Shown here: positions 8,949 through 17,681 of the stretch, piece after piece
How the letters are laid out: every line of letters starts with the position of its first letter
Position numbering within the stretch: position 1 is the stretch's first letter
From: JBBSAT01 sp044223665
Lineage (GTDB): Bacteria > Myxococcota_A > Polyangia > Polyangiales > Sandaracinaceae
Assembly (NCBI GenBank): GCA_044223665.1
Contig: JBGALT010000012.1
Coordinates: 1-64,000, forward strand
DNA: 64,000 nucleotides
Reading direction: 5' to 3'
Position numbers and translations under genes: made by a program
The notes under the pieces: model-generated
Told to the model about the DNA's origin: nothing
What the model saw: the letters and a program-made list of their open reading frames with translations, nothing else
The model's database searches: none

Positions 8949-10217
8949 ATGCGGAAGCTCGATGGTCTCGCCTCCCTCGCTCTGGTCTCGCTCGCGGCGG
9001 CCTGCGCCGGGGCGCCCGATCCGGAACTGGCCCCGTCGACCTACGCGCAGACGCTCTCGCAGCCGAACGCCACGGCCGTGATCGACCTCGTGAACTACCC
9101 CGGCACCTCGGCGGCCCTGCTCGACGACGCCGTGGGGCTCGATGCCCGCGCCGCCCGCGGGATCGTGGCGCGCCGCGACGGGGCCGACCGCGTCGCACCC
9201 TCGGCCGACGACGTGCTCTACGCGAGCGTCGTCGACATCGACGCCGTGCCCTACGTCGGCGACGCGGCCTTCCGCGCCCTCTACGCCTACGCGGCCGCGC
9301 ACCCGGCGCCGCACGCCGAGACGGTCGAGGGCGTGCCCTTCGCGGGCTGGCAGTCGGAGGCGATCGTGTGGGGCGTGAACCGCGCGACCCTCGCCGACCT
9401 CGACGCCGTGCTCGATGCGCGCGCCGCGAGCGCGCTCTTCGCCGGGCGCCCCTACGCGAGCGTCGCGGCCATGGGGCCCGTTTCCTACGTCGGTGCCTCG
9501 GCGCTCGGCGCTCTCCGTGATCAGGCCGCGGCGTGGTGGGCAGCCGAGCACCAGACGGCGCCCGCTCTGGCCGGCACCTTCGATGGCGTGCCCTTCGACG
9601 AGGCCACCGCCACGACGGCGCTCGCGATCGCCAACGGCGCCACCGAGGCCCAGCTGACGGCGCACGGGGTGACCGGTACGGCCGCCGCGCGCCTCGCGGC
9701 GGGCCGTCCTTTCGCGACGCTCGGGGTGGTGGCCGACACGAGCGGCGTGGGCCCGGCGACCATGAGGGCGCTCGAGGCCTACGCGACGAGCGGCGCGTGG
9801 GGCGCGATGGCGTGCACCGATGCGTTCGGCCCGGCCGTGCAGCCGACCCTCGACGACCTGCTCTTTCTGAGCGAGAGCGATCGCGCGATCGAGATCGTGC
9901 GCTTCCCCGGGGAGGGCACCACGGCGCCGACGCCCGCCTCGCTCCTCGCGCTGGTGCACGAGGTGCCCGGCAGCGCGGCGCAGCTGCGCGACACGGCCCA
10001 CTACTTCGTCGCGCTCGAGCCCTCGAGCGACATGGCCGATCCGGGCGCGGCGGCCGCGCTCGAGGCGGCGGTCGGAGCGAGCCTCACGGACGTGATCTAC
10101 GTCGCGATCTTCCTGCCATCGAGCGATCCCAACCATGCCGAGGTCCGCGTCTATCTCGTGGGCCGGAGCGCGTGCGGCGATCTCGTGGGTCTTCGCTCGA
10201 TCAGCGTCGAGACGTGA
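8949..10217 (+). CDS. lipoprotein with helix-hairpin-helix repeats
   Basis: A 422-residue predicted lipoprotein with signal peptide ending ALVSLAAAC. The mature part carries at least three degenerate ~80-residue repeats. Each has a helix running to AARxLAAGRPF, then SVAxxDxVxYVGxxALxALxAYA. The V-x-Y-V-G or T-S-G-V-G loop followed by a helix is the shape of helix-hairpin-helix (HhH) motifs, seen for example in secreted ComEA-like DNA-binding proteins. The C-terminal ~110 residues form a separate unrecognised domain. If these are genuine HhH repeats, the protein could bind DNA at the cell surface; that is inference. The ATG at 8949 was chosen for the signal peptide; the frame opens at 8814 without one. 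Confidence 0.65.
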   Translation: MRKLDGLASLALVSLAAACAGAPDPELAPSTYAQTLSQPNATAVIDLVNYPGTSAALLDDAVGLDARAARGIVARRDGADRVAPSADDVLYASVVDIDAVPYVGDAAFRALYAYAAAHPAPHAETVEGVPFAGWQSEAIVWGVNRATLADLDAVLDARAASALFAGRPYASVAAMGPVSYVGASALGALRDQAAAWWAAEHQTAPALAGTFDGVPFDEATATTALAIANGATEAQLTAHGVTGTAAARLAAGRPFATLGVVADTSGVGPATMRALEAYATSGAWGAMACTDAFGPAVQPTLDDLLFLSESDRAIEIVRFPGEGTTAPTPASLLALVHEVPGSAAQLRDTAHYFVALEPSSDMADPGAAAALEAAVGASLTDVIYVAIFLPSSDPNHAEVRVYLVGRSACGDLVGLRSISVET

Positions 10218-10242
10218 CGGTGGCGGGCCGCGGAGCGCCGTC

Positions 10243-10806
10243 GTGACGCGTCTGGTTGCACTGCTGCGCGCCGTGAACGTCGGCGGGACCGGCAAGCTGC
10301 CGATGGAGGCGCTGCGTGCGCGCGCCGAGCAGATCGGCGCGACCCACGTCTCCACGTTCATCGCGTCCGGCAACCTCCTCTGCGACACGCGCAAGACGCC
10401 GGCGGCCTTCGCGCGAGCGCTCGAGGCGGCGCTGCGCGAGCAGCACGGGCTCGACACGGTCGTCATCACGCGGACGCCGGAGGAGCTCGCGCGCGTGGCG
10501 GCGGGCCACGCGTTCGCCGATCATCGGCTCGCCCGCTCCGGCCCCTCCCGTCCGCGGGCTGCGCCCGCTCCCGTCCGGCGCCTCCGGGGCGAGCACTCTT
10601 GGCCGTGCGATCGAGAGCGCGGCGCAGGGCTTCACGACGCCGCGGATCACCTACGTGTGCCCGCGCTGCCACCCTGCGCGCGGCCCGCGCGCCGGTCGCG
10701 GATGACCCGCGCCGTCGACGTCACGCGCCCGCGGCCGGCGTGGCAGGACGCCGCATCACGAGCAGGGCCCGTGCGAGCTCGGAGCGACCGAGCGAGGTCA
10801 ACGTGA
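10243..10806 (+). pseudogene. DUF1697 family gene, truncated at a repeat element
   Basis: From GTG 10243 the reading frame matches the start of the DUF1697 family: VTRLVALLRAVNVGGTGKLPMEAL, then IASGNLLCDT and EELARVAAGHAFADHRL. The match stops abruptly after ~95 residues, where a 68-bp inverted-repeat element begins (10527). The remaining frame to 10806 is arginine/proline-rich and overlaps the opposite-strand gene, so it is not native DUF1697 sequence. The family is normally ~180 residues, so about half is missing. After the element another frame reads RAIESAAQGF...ITYVCPRC, possibly the tail of a different lost gene. Confidence 0.6.
10527..10594. repeat. 68-bp inverted-repeat element, copy A
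   Basis: The unit begins GCTCGCCC and ends GGGCGAGC, with two direct copies of CTCCCGTCCG inside. On the opposite strand the same unit lies at 44707-44774 with the same length and roughly 85-90% identity by eye. Here it marks the point where the DUF1697 gene is lost. I see no clear flanking duplication, unlike the copy at 44.7 kb. Confidence 0.7.
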
Positions 10807-11059
10807 CCGATACCAGCGAGGGCGCCTTCGTGCGGACGAAGCGGACCGATCCCCGCGCGAGGAGCACGTCGACCGCCTGAGAGACGGCGTCCTCGGTGCG
10901 CCCGAGGCTCGCGACCAGTCGGTCCCATCGCCGAGGATGGCCAGAAGCCAGCGCGAGGAGGACGGCCGTGTGGTCCCCGAGGAGCGCGTTGGGGCGCAGC
11001 GCGCGGGGGGCCAGGGCCGCCTGCTGCGGTGCACGGATCGCCAGAGGCATCGTTCGCAT
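10721..11059 (-). CDS. small winged-helix-like protein
   Basis: A 112-residue protein. Residues ~30-100 (TAVLLALASGHPRRWDRLVASLGRTEDAVSQAVDVLLARGSVRFV as overlapping helices, then a TLTSLGRSELARALL segment) have the spacing of a MarR/PadR-like winged helix: two helices, a recognition helix and a wing. This suggests a small transcription regulator, but no operator can be pointed out. It overlaps the meaningless tail of the broken DUF1697 gene. The start could be ATG 11059 or ATG 11050. Confidence 0.5.
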   Translation of the reverse strand: MRTMPLAIRAPQQAALAPRALRPNALLGDHTAVLLALASGHPRRWDRLVASLGRTEDAVSQAVDVLLARGSVRFVRTKAPSLVSVTLTSLGRSELARALLVMRRPATPAAGA

Positions 11060-11274
11060 CGTCGTCTTCTCGAGCCAAGCGTGACCGGACCGCAGCGGCG
11101 CTCACGCGAAGAAGCGTGAAGATGCCCGGAGACCGGCCTCCTATGGGGCCGAGGGTCCTGGGCCGCAATGGAGCAGGCCCCGAGCGCGGCGGCGAGGGCC
11201 GACACGATCGGAAACGAGGGTCCATCGGTCGAGATCGGCACCTCGGCGATCTCCTCTCGCGTGCGCTCCGGCTC

Positions 11275-11846
11275 GCATGGTTTGGTTTCCGCGGCGCCTT
11301 CGGGTGGCAGGCGAGGGCTCCGCCCTCGCGCACCCGGTCTGTTCGGCGGCCTCCGTCTCGAGACGAGCGACTCCCTCTCTCGCGTGAGCGGGAGAGGGTT
11401 GGGGAGAGGGACTGCGAAGGCACTGTCGGAATGGGCCGCTGCGAGAGGCGGGCGCGCCGCTCGCTCGGTGGATCGAGCTCCGCGCATCGTTCGCCTTCGC
11501 GAGCGCGGCGGGCACGGGGGGCGCTCCTCGCTACCGCATCGCGCGCGAACGACGGCGCGCACGCGGGCGCTCGTCGACCCCCACGTGCCCGCCGCTTCTG
11601 GGGGTGGTCCGTGGCTGGTTGGGTTTGCGCGGCGCCTTCGGCACCTCCACAGCCGAATCGGCTTCGCCGCTTCGGCGAGCGGGCGAGGGCTCTGCCCTCG
11701 CGCACCCGCGAGCTCCAATTTGCTCCGCGGCCGCTCTATCGAGACGAGAGCCTCCCTCTCCCGCGCGAGCGGGAGAGGGCTGGGGAGAGGGACCGCGAAG
11801 GTAGTGTCGGAACGGGGCCGCTGCGATAGACGGGCGCGGCGCTGAA
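11275..11846. repeat. tandemly duplicated non-coding repeat block
   Basis: The 890 bp between the winged-helix gene and the kinase hold two diverged direct copies of a unit, about 11275-11470 and 11612-11846. Shared landmarks in order are GCGGCGCCTTCG, GCGAGGGCTC, CCCTCGCGCACCC, TATCGAGACGAG-like, the palindrome around CGGGAGAGGG, GGGGAGAGGGAC and GGCCGCTGCGA. The G-run core resembles the widespread bacterial repeat that in translation reads SPLPQPLPLAREREG. I see no gene here; all open frames are shadows. Confidence 0.6.
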
Positions 11847-11948
11847 TCGAGCTCCCCCCATCGATCGTCTGCGCGATCGCGGCGTGACCGACCCTCGGGC
11901 CCGTCGGGCTCTCGCACGAGGATTCGTCGGGACGATTCCCGTCGGCCT

Positions 11949-14324
11949 TCAGCTGGCCCAGACCTCTTCGGATCGCCTGGCGACGGCGCGCCGCCACTCG
12001 GGGAAGCGCGGGTCGGCGCGCACGGCGGCGATCACCGGACAACGATCGATCCAGTCGAGGTCGACGAGCACGGTCGTCGCGGCGAGCTCCACGCACGCCG
12101 CAGCGCTGGCGACGTCGCCGATCGCGCCGAGCGCCTCACCCTGCATCTGGAGCGCGATCGAGCGCACGCGCGGGCTGGCCGTGAAGGCCGTCCCGGCCAC
12201 GCCGAAGCCGGGGGGAGGCTCGATCTCGCGCAGCACCGCGCGCGCGTACGTGGCGAGCGGGCCGGCCAGCGGGTGCGGGCTGCGCGAGAGCGCCTCGAGC
12301 CCACGCCTCAGACGCTCCGGCTCTTGTCGCCACGCGCCGACCCGGATCTCGATCTGCGCCCAGAGCATCGGCTGCTGCAGCTCGGCGAGCTTCTTCACGA
12401 ACTGCTCGTAGAGCGCCGGATCGCCGTAGAGGCCGTGGTAGCGCGCGCGCTCGTAGTGGGCGGCCTCGAGCGTGGGATCGATGTCGAGCGCGATCTCGAT
12501 CGAGGCCAGGCCCTCCTTCGCGCGCCCCGCCTCGAGCTTGAGCGAGCCGAGCACGAGGTGCGCATCGGGGTAGGCCGGCGCGAGCGCGAGCGCCGCGCGC
12601 GCATGGCGGGCCACGTCGCGGTACTCACCGGCCTGCAGATGCAGGATCGCCGCCGCGTGGTGGGTCTCGGGGACGTGCGGGGCCCGCTCGAGCGCGCGCT
12701 TCACGCTCGCGGCGGCCTCGGTCTTCCAGTCTCGCGGGGCGGACGGCGCCTCGTCACCCGTGCGCGGCACGATCCAGGCCCGGACGCAGGCGATCGCGTG
12801 GATGGCCAGCGCCGGTGCGAACGTCGGCGCGAGCGCGATCACCTGCTCGAGGCTCGCCACGGCGGACGACCGATCGGTGACGCTCGGTGAGCGCGCACTG
12901 CGGCGCGCACCGAGGAAGAGCTCGAGCGCCTCGGCGGAGATGCGCTCGGTGCCCACCAATCCCTCGAGCCCGAGGCGCAGTGCCTCGGCCGTGCGCCGCG
13001 CGAAGCGCTCCTCGAGACCGAAGGGATCCTCGGACGGGTCCAGGTCTTCCTTGTGGGTCCAGAGCTGCATCCCGCTCGCGACGTCGACCAGCCGCGACGA
13101 GAGCCGCAGCTTGGTCGGCGAGGCCTGGAGAGTCGCGTCGAAGAGGTGGGTCGCGCCGAGCTCCTTGGCCGCCGAGCGGGGATCGCCGCCCTGGGCCATC
13201 GCGTTCTGCACCGCCGAGCGACCGATGATCGAGACGTTCCGCGTGCGCGAGAGCAGATCGACGAGCTCGGAGGTGATCCCGTCGGCGAGATGCGCGTGCT
13301 CGGCGCCTCCTCGGTACGCGATCGGCAGGGCGGCGATCACGCGCCGCATGCCCGTCCCGGTGGTGGGCGTGTGCGGAGTGACCATGCGCGCGAAGGTCGA
13401 GCCCGCGGGCATCGAGATCGGAGAAGGAGAGACGCCTCGCTCGAGCGTCGCTGCGAGCGCTTCGAGGCTCTGCGCGAGCTCGTCGGCCGTGGCTGGGCGC
13501 TTCTCGGGCTCGCGCGCGAGGAGCGCGTCCACCACCTGCGCCAGCTCCGTCGGCACCGCGCGCAACGAGGCGAGGTCGCGCGGCGGTCGATGCAGGCGCG
13601 CGACGGCGATCGAGATGGGTGTATCGCCCTCGAAGGGCAAGACGCCCGTCAGCATCTCGAAGAGCACGACCCCGAGCGCGTACAGGTCGGCGCGTCCGTC
13701 GACGGCCGCGCCCGTGAGCTGCTCGGGCGCCATGTAGGCCGGCGTTCCGGCGATCCCGCCGGTGGCCCGGACGCGCTCGTAGTCGAGCGCCCGCGCGATA
13801 CCGAAGTCGGTGACGACGACGCGCCCGCTCTTGGCCTCGAGCAGCACGTTGTCCGGCTTGAGATCCCGGTGGACGACCGACGCCGCGTGGGCCGCCGCGA
13901 GCCCGCGGGCGATCGCGGCCGCCACGTGCGCGGCCCGCGCCGGCGCGAACGGGCCGTCCTCGAGCTTGCGCCCGAGGCTGACGCCCTCGACGAGCTCCAT
14001 CGTGAGGTAGTGGACGCCCGCGTAGGTGCCGAGATCGTGCGTGCGCGCGACGTGGGGGCTCGTGATCCGACGCGCGAGGCGCACCTCGCGGCGGAAGCGC
14101 TCGACGACCTCGGGGCTCGTCTGGCCGAGGACCTTCAGCGCCACGATCTCGTCGACCATCGCGTCGCGGACCCGGTAGACGGTGCCCATCCCGCCGCGGC
14201 CGACGAGCAGCTCGACGACGTAGCGCTCCGCGAACGCGTCCCCCGGCGCGAGATCGCCGGCACCGAGGCGGGGGTCGAGGCCCGCGTTCGTCGCGTCGAG
14301 GGTGTGATCGTCGCGATCGGCCAA
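11949..14324 (-). CDS. Ser/Thr protein kinase with TolB-like and TPR regions
   Basis: A 791-residue cytoplasmic protein with no membrane segment. Kinase domain ~35-295: glycine loop GRGGMG 42-47, Lys64, HRD 152-154, DFG 173-175, APE 199-201. All catalytic residues are present, so it should be active. Residues ~325-460 (LADGITSELVDLLSRTRNVSIIG, ELGATHLFDATLQ, LVDVASGMQLW) match the TolB-like/adenylate-cyclase-associated domain found after some kinases and cyclases. Residues ~480-790 are TPR-like helices (APTFAPALAIHAIA, YRDVARHARAALALAPAYPDAHLVLGSLKLEAG). This layout suggests a signalling hub in which TPRs bind partners. It stands alone between the repeat block and the Spo0M-like gene. Confidence 0.88.
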   Translation of the reverse strand: MADRDDHTLDATNAGLDPRLGAGDLAPGDAFAERYVVELLVGRGGMGTVYRVRDAMVDEIVALKVLGQTSPEVVERFRREVRLARRITSPHVARTHDLGTYAGVHYLTMELVEGVSLGRKLEDGPFAPARAAHVAAAIARGLAAAHAASVVHRDLKPDNVLLEAKSGRVVVTDFGIARALDYERVRATGGIAGTPAYMAPEQLTGAAVDGRADLYALGVVLFEMLTGVLPFEGDTPISIAVARLHRPPRDLASLRAVPTELAQVVDALLAREPEKRPATADELAQSLEALAATLERGVSPSPISMPAGSTFARMVTPHTPTTGTGMRRVIAALPIAYRGGAEHAHLADGITSELVDLLSRTRNVSIIGRSAVQNAMAQGGDPRSAAKELGATHLFDATLQASPTKLRLSSRLVDVASGMQLWTHKEDLDPSEDPFGLEERFARRTAEALRLGLEGLVGTERISAEALELFLGARRSARSPSVTDRSSAVASLEQVIALAPTFAPALAIHAIACVRAWIVPRTGDEAPSAPRDWKTEAAASVKRALERAPHVPETHHAAAILHLQAGEYRDVARHARAALALAPAYPDAHLVLGSLKLEAGRAKEGLASIEIALDIDPTLEAAHYERARYHGLYGDPALYEQFVKKLAELQQPMLWAQIEIRVGAWRQEPERLRRGLEALSRSPHPLAGPLATYARAVLREIEPPPGFGVAGTAFTASPRVRSIALQMQGEALGAIGDVASAAACVELAATTVLVDLDWIDRCPVIAAVRADPRFPEWRRAVARRSEEVWAS

Positions 14325-14394
14325 GGCGGAGGTCTATATCATCCCACGAGCAGGCCCGCCGAGGCCGCCACGATTCTTCGCATGGCGCCGCGCG

Positions 14395-15404
14395 CTACTT
14401 GACGCGGATCTGGTGCGCGCCGACCCACGTCGAAGCGCCGAGCATAGGGTCGTCCCAGTCCACGCCGATCATGCCGTTCTGCATGCCGGCGACGCGCCCG
14501 GGCGCCCACTGGCCCGAAGGGTGCTGGGCGACGACGTGCGTCCCGATGGCTGGGCCGCCGCCCATCGGGGGCATCTGCCCGTAGCCCGGCTGCGGAGGCA
14601 TCTGCCCGTAGCCAGGCTGCGGAGGCATCTGCCCGTAGCCAGGCTGCGGAGGCATCTGGCCGTAGCCAGGCTGCGGTGGCATCTGCCCGTAGCCAGGCTG
14701 CGGCGGCATCTGCCCGTAGCCAGGCTGCGGCGGCATCTGCCCGTAGCCGGGCTGCGGCGGCATCTGCCCGAAGCCAGGCTGCGGTGGCATCTGGCCGAAG
14801 CCAGGCTGGGGTGGCATCGGGCCGAAGCCAGGCTGCGGTGGCATCTGGCCGAGCCCGGGCTGCGGAGGCATCGCCATCCTGGCTGCGGTGGCATCTGGCC
14901 GAAGCCAGGCTGCGGAGCGCCGTATCCCGGGACGGGCGCGCCCATCCCCACCCCCATCGCGGCCTGCATCGGCATCTGCGCGCCGGCGCCGCCGACGATC
15001 GTGATCTCGACCGTGGCCCCCGCGTCGACCTCGCCCGGGATGTCGATGCCCGCGTGCACGTGGTAGCCGAGCTGTCCGGGAACCGACGGCGGCGCGCCTT
15101 GCGGGATCGGGATCGAAAAGGCGAACGCCTGCGGCTGCCCCGGCGTGCTCTGCGTCGGCCCGTGGATCTGGAACGTGGGCACGACGTCGCGGCTCTCCGT
15201 GTGAGGCCGCGGACCTTCCTTCGTCATGTGCATGCTCGTGCGGGACTGCGACACGCGCATCGTCACCTTCGTGATCTGCTGAGCGCGCTTGCCGCCGGTG
15301 AAGACGACGTTGCCCTCGAGGCTCGCGCCTGCGCCGACCATCGTCGCGCCGATCTGGATCGCCGCCGTCCCGCCACCCGCGCCGAACATGTCGAAGAGCC
15401 CCAT
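14395..15404 (-). pseudogene. Spo0M/arrestin-like protein with PPQPGYG repeats, frameshifted
   Basis: From ATG 15404 the frame encodes MGLFDMFG and an arrestin-like beta domain (LEGNVVFTGGKRAQQITKVTM, HVHAGIDIPGEVDAGATVEITIVGG) resembling sporulation-control protein Spo0M. It then enters a glycine/proline repeat and loses frame near 14872-14880. The neighbouring frame continues cleanly through eleven GQMPPQPGYG-type repeats to a conserved C-terminal module (IGTHVVAQHPSGQWAPGRVAG...GVDWDD...HQIRVK) that looks like a Tudor-type barrel. One 27-bp unit is 4 bp short. Joined, the two frames give ~335 residues. Either the gene is broken, the repeat varies in phase, or the assembly slipped. Confidence 0.7.
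14572..14905 (-). repeat. 27-bp tandem repeat encoding QMPPQPG(Y/F)G
   Basis: About twelve direct units of 27 bp, each nine codons on the minus strand. The seven units nearest 14572 encode PGYG, the next three PGFG, then PGLG and a shortened unit at 14872-14880 that shifts the frame. Neighbouring units are almost identical, as expected for recent slippage. Confidence 0.9.
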
Positions 15405-15542
15405 TCCCGCCTCCGTTTCTTCCTACCCGAGCGTGCCCGAGCCGCGCGGCGATCACAACGCGCGAGGCAGACCCGAGCCCGTAGGCCGGTCGCTCGTCAC
15501 GGCCCGGTACGCCCGCGATCCCGAACACCGTATCCTCCGCGC

Positions 15543-16922
15543 GTGAGCGGCGAGGCCAGCGGGACGGATCACGGCGAGCGCGCGCTGCGCGCCGAGCTGA
15601 GCCTGCTGCCGGCCATCGCGCTCGTGATCAACGCGACCATCGGCACCGGCATCTTCCGCACGCCCGCGTCCGTGGCGGTGCACGCGGGCTCGCTCGAGGC
15701 CGCGCTCGCGGTCTGGATCGTCGGCGCGCTCGTCGCGCTCGCGGGCGCGCTCTCCGTGGCCGAGCTCTCCGCCGCACTGCCGCGCGCCGGCGGGATCTAC
15801 GAGCCGCTGCGCCGCGCGTTCGGCGATCGCGTCGCGTTCGTGTACGGCTTCGCGAAGATCACGCTGCTCGCGCCGAGCGCCGTCGGCTCGTTCGCGACGC
15901 TCGCCGCCGAGTCGATCGAGGCGCTCGCCGGCCTTCCCCCCGATCGCCCGCGCGAGATCGGGATCGCGCTCGGGGTCCTCGCGCTCGCGACCGCCACCAA
16001 CCTGCTGCGCGTTCGATCGAGCGGCGGCGTGCAGGCGATCGTGACGGCGGTGAAGTACGGCGGCCTCGCGCTCCTCGCGCTCGCCGGCCTCGCCCTGCCC
16101 TTCACGACGGTCACGCTCGATGCGCCCGCGCCGGCCGCGCCCTCGACCGCGGGGATCCTCGCCGCGCTCGTCTCGGTGATGTGGGCCTACGACGGCTGGG
16201 CCGATCTCGCGAGCGTCGCCGCCGAGACGCGCGATGCGCCGCGCACGCTGCCACGCGCGCTCGTGGTCGGGACGCTCCTCGTCGGCGTGGCCTATCTCGC
16301 CGCGAACCTCGGCTACGCACGCGTGCTCGGCTGGGAGGGCCTCGCCACCGCCGATGCGGGCGCGGAGATGCCGGGGGCGCGCCTGGCCCGCGCCACGCTC
16401 GGCGGCGCCGGCGCCCGCGCGCTCTCGGCGCTCGTCGTCGTCTCCTGCGTCGGCGGCGCGATGGCCTCGCTCCTGACGAACTCGCGCGCACTGGTGCCGA
16501 TGGCGACCGACGGCACGTTCGTGCGCGCGCTCGGTCGCGTCGATCCCGCGAGCGGCACGCCGCGGCTGGCCGTCGCGATCACGGGCTGCCTCGGCGCGCT
16601 CTACGTGGCCTCCGAGCGCTTCGAAGTGCTGACCGTCGGCTTCGTCGTCGGCTACTTCCCGTTCTACGCGCTCGCGGTGATCGCGCTCTTCGTGCTGCGG
16701 TGGCGCGAGCCCGACCTCGCGCGCCCCTTCCGCACGCTGCTCGTGATGCCGGTCGCGTTCCTCGCGTTCGCCGCGCTCGTGCTCGGCGGCGCCGTCCTCG
16801 ATACGGCGCGCGAGACCCAGGCGCTGCTCACGACCGAGGGCGCGCCCCTGCCGCGCATGACGGTGCCCTTCGCGCTGCTCTGCGTCGGCGTGCTGCTCTC
16901 GCTGGTGCGGCGCCCGCGTTGA
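15543..16922 (+). CDS. APC-superfamily amino acid permease
   Basis: A 459-residue inner-membrane transporter with about twelve hydrophobic segments. The first helix has the broken-helix motif NATIGTGIFRTP, the substrate/Na-site signature of APC/LAT-type permeases; ELSAALPRAGGIYEPLR and MWAYDGWADLASVAAETRDAPRTLPRAL are further family hallmarks. It probably takes up or exchanges amino acids; the substrate is unknown. GTG 15543 is the likely start, giving a short cytoplasmic tail before helix 1. The gene is divergent from the Spo0M-like gene and convergent with the PIN toxin gene. Confidence 0.88.
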   Translation: MSGEASGTDHGERALRAELSLLPAIALVINATIGTGIFRTPASVAVHAGSLEAALAVWIVGALVALAGALSVAELSAALPRAGGIYEPLRRAFGDRVAFVYGFAKITLLAPSAVGSFATLAAESIEALAGLPPDRPREIGIALGVLALATATNLLRVRSSGGVQAIVTAVKYGGLALLALAGLALPFTTVTLDAPAPAAPSTAGILAALVSVMWAYDGWADLASVAAETRDAPRTLPRALVVGTLLVGVAYLAANLGYARVLGWEGLATADAGAEMPGARLARATLGGAGARALSALVVVSCVGGAMASLLTNSRALVPMATDGTFVRALGRVDPASGTPRLAVAITGCLGALYVASERFEVLTVGFVVGYFPFYALAVIALFVLRWREPDLARPFRTLLVMPVAFLAFAALVLGGAVLDTARETQALLTTEGAPLPRMTVPFALLCVGVLLSLVRRPR

Positions 16923-16945
16923 GCGCGCGTTCTCGCCGCTTCCCG

Positions 16946-17326
16946 TCAGACCGCGAGGATCGCCACCGAGGCGAAGTGCCGAGCGAGGAGCCCGAGATCG
17001 TCCGGATCGGAGGTGTAGACGATGCCGCCACCGCGGAGTGACGCCGAGGCCATCACGACCGCGTCGGCGAGCGTCGCGCCGGAGACCGAAGACATCGCTT
17101 CGCCGGCCGCACGGGACAGGACAGCGGCCATCGGCTCCACGTGCACGACCGAGAGGATGTCCTCGCGCGCATCCGTGCGCCCGCGCCACCACTCGGCCAC
17201 CACGATGGCCGGAACGACGGGACGCAGCCCGCGATCGACGATCGCGCGGAGCGCGTTGCGAGCGCGTTGCGAGCGCCGCTCGAGCGCGATCAACATCCCG
17301 GTGTCGAAGGTGAACGTGAGCGTCAA
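16946..17326 (-). CDS. PIN-domain toxin (VapC-like ribonuclease)
   Basis: A 126-residue PIN domain. Acidic metal-binding residues are at the expected spots: FDTGMLIALE near residue 8, the VAEWWRG region near residue 45, LADAVVMASA near 88 and TSDPDDL near 106. VapC-like toxins cleave RNA with Mg or Mn. The start is TTG 17326, overlapping the antitoxin stop codon (TTGA), which implies translational coupling. A second, clearly related toxin lies at 22640-23032; both share the LDTGxLIALERR and VxEWWRG segments. Confidence 0.82.
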   Translation of the reverse strand: MTLTFTFDTGMLIALERRSQRARNALRAIVDRGLRPVVPAIVVAEWWRGRTDAREDILSVVHVEPMAAVLSRAAGEAMSSVSGATLADAVVMASASLRGGGIVYTSDPDDLGLLARHFASVAILAV

Positions 17327-17598
17327 GCGACGCGACGCTTCTTGGAAGGCTGCGGGCGCGCGAGCAACGCCGCTCGCCACTCGGCCTCGATCTCGGCCGT
17401 CTGCGCCGCGTCGAGGGCCGCGATGCCGTACTTCTCGAAATACGCCTCGGCGGCCGCGAGACGGATCTCCTGGGCGGCGAGGTGCGTGATGAGCGCCGAG
17501 ACGTTGCCGCCATGGCGGCGCGCGGCCATCGCCCTGAGGTTCTTCAGCGTCTCGTCGTCGAGCGAGAAACTCGTCGTCTTGGTACGTCCCGCGCGCAT
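17323..17598 (-). CDS. ribbon-helix-helix antitoxin paired with the PIN toxin
   Basis: A 91-residue protein. The N-terminus KTTSFSLDDETLKNLRAMAARRHGGNVSALITHLAAQE has the beta strand plus two helices of ribbon-helix-helix DNA-binding domains. The C-terminal half (EAYFEKYGIAALDAAQTAEIEAEWRAALL) is the acidic helical part that would wrap the toxin. It precedes the toxin and overlaps it by 4 bp. Such antitoxins usually repress their own promoter, which would lie just upstream of 17598. Confidence 0.78.
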   Translation of the reverse strand: MRAGRTKTTSFSLDDETLKNLRAMAARRHGGNVSALITHLAAQEIRLAAAEAYFEKYGIAALDAAQTAEIEAEWRAALLARPQPSKKRRVA

Positions 17599-17681
17599 AC
17601 TGGCAATGTAGCACAACGACGTCCTCGACGACCGCACGGTTGCCCGCCGCTCGCTCGGCACGGAGGCGCCACGAGCGCGAG

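Noticed and set aside
14572..14905. 27-bp repeats as a possible CRISPR array
   Set aside because: Units are directly contiguous, without spacers, and encode QMPPQPGYG in frame.
15453..17513. A 686-codon minus-strand frame across the APC permease
   Set aside because: It is antisense to the permease and has Arg/Asp-rich shadow composition; the real minus-strand genes here are the toxin and antitoxin in other frames.
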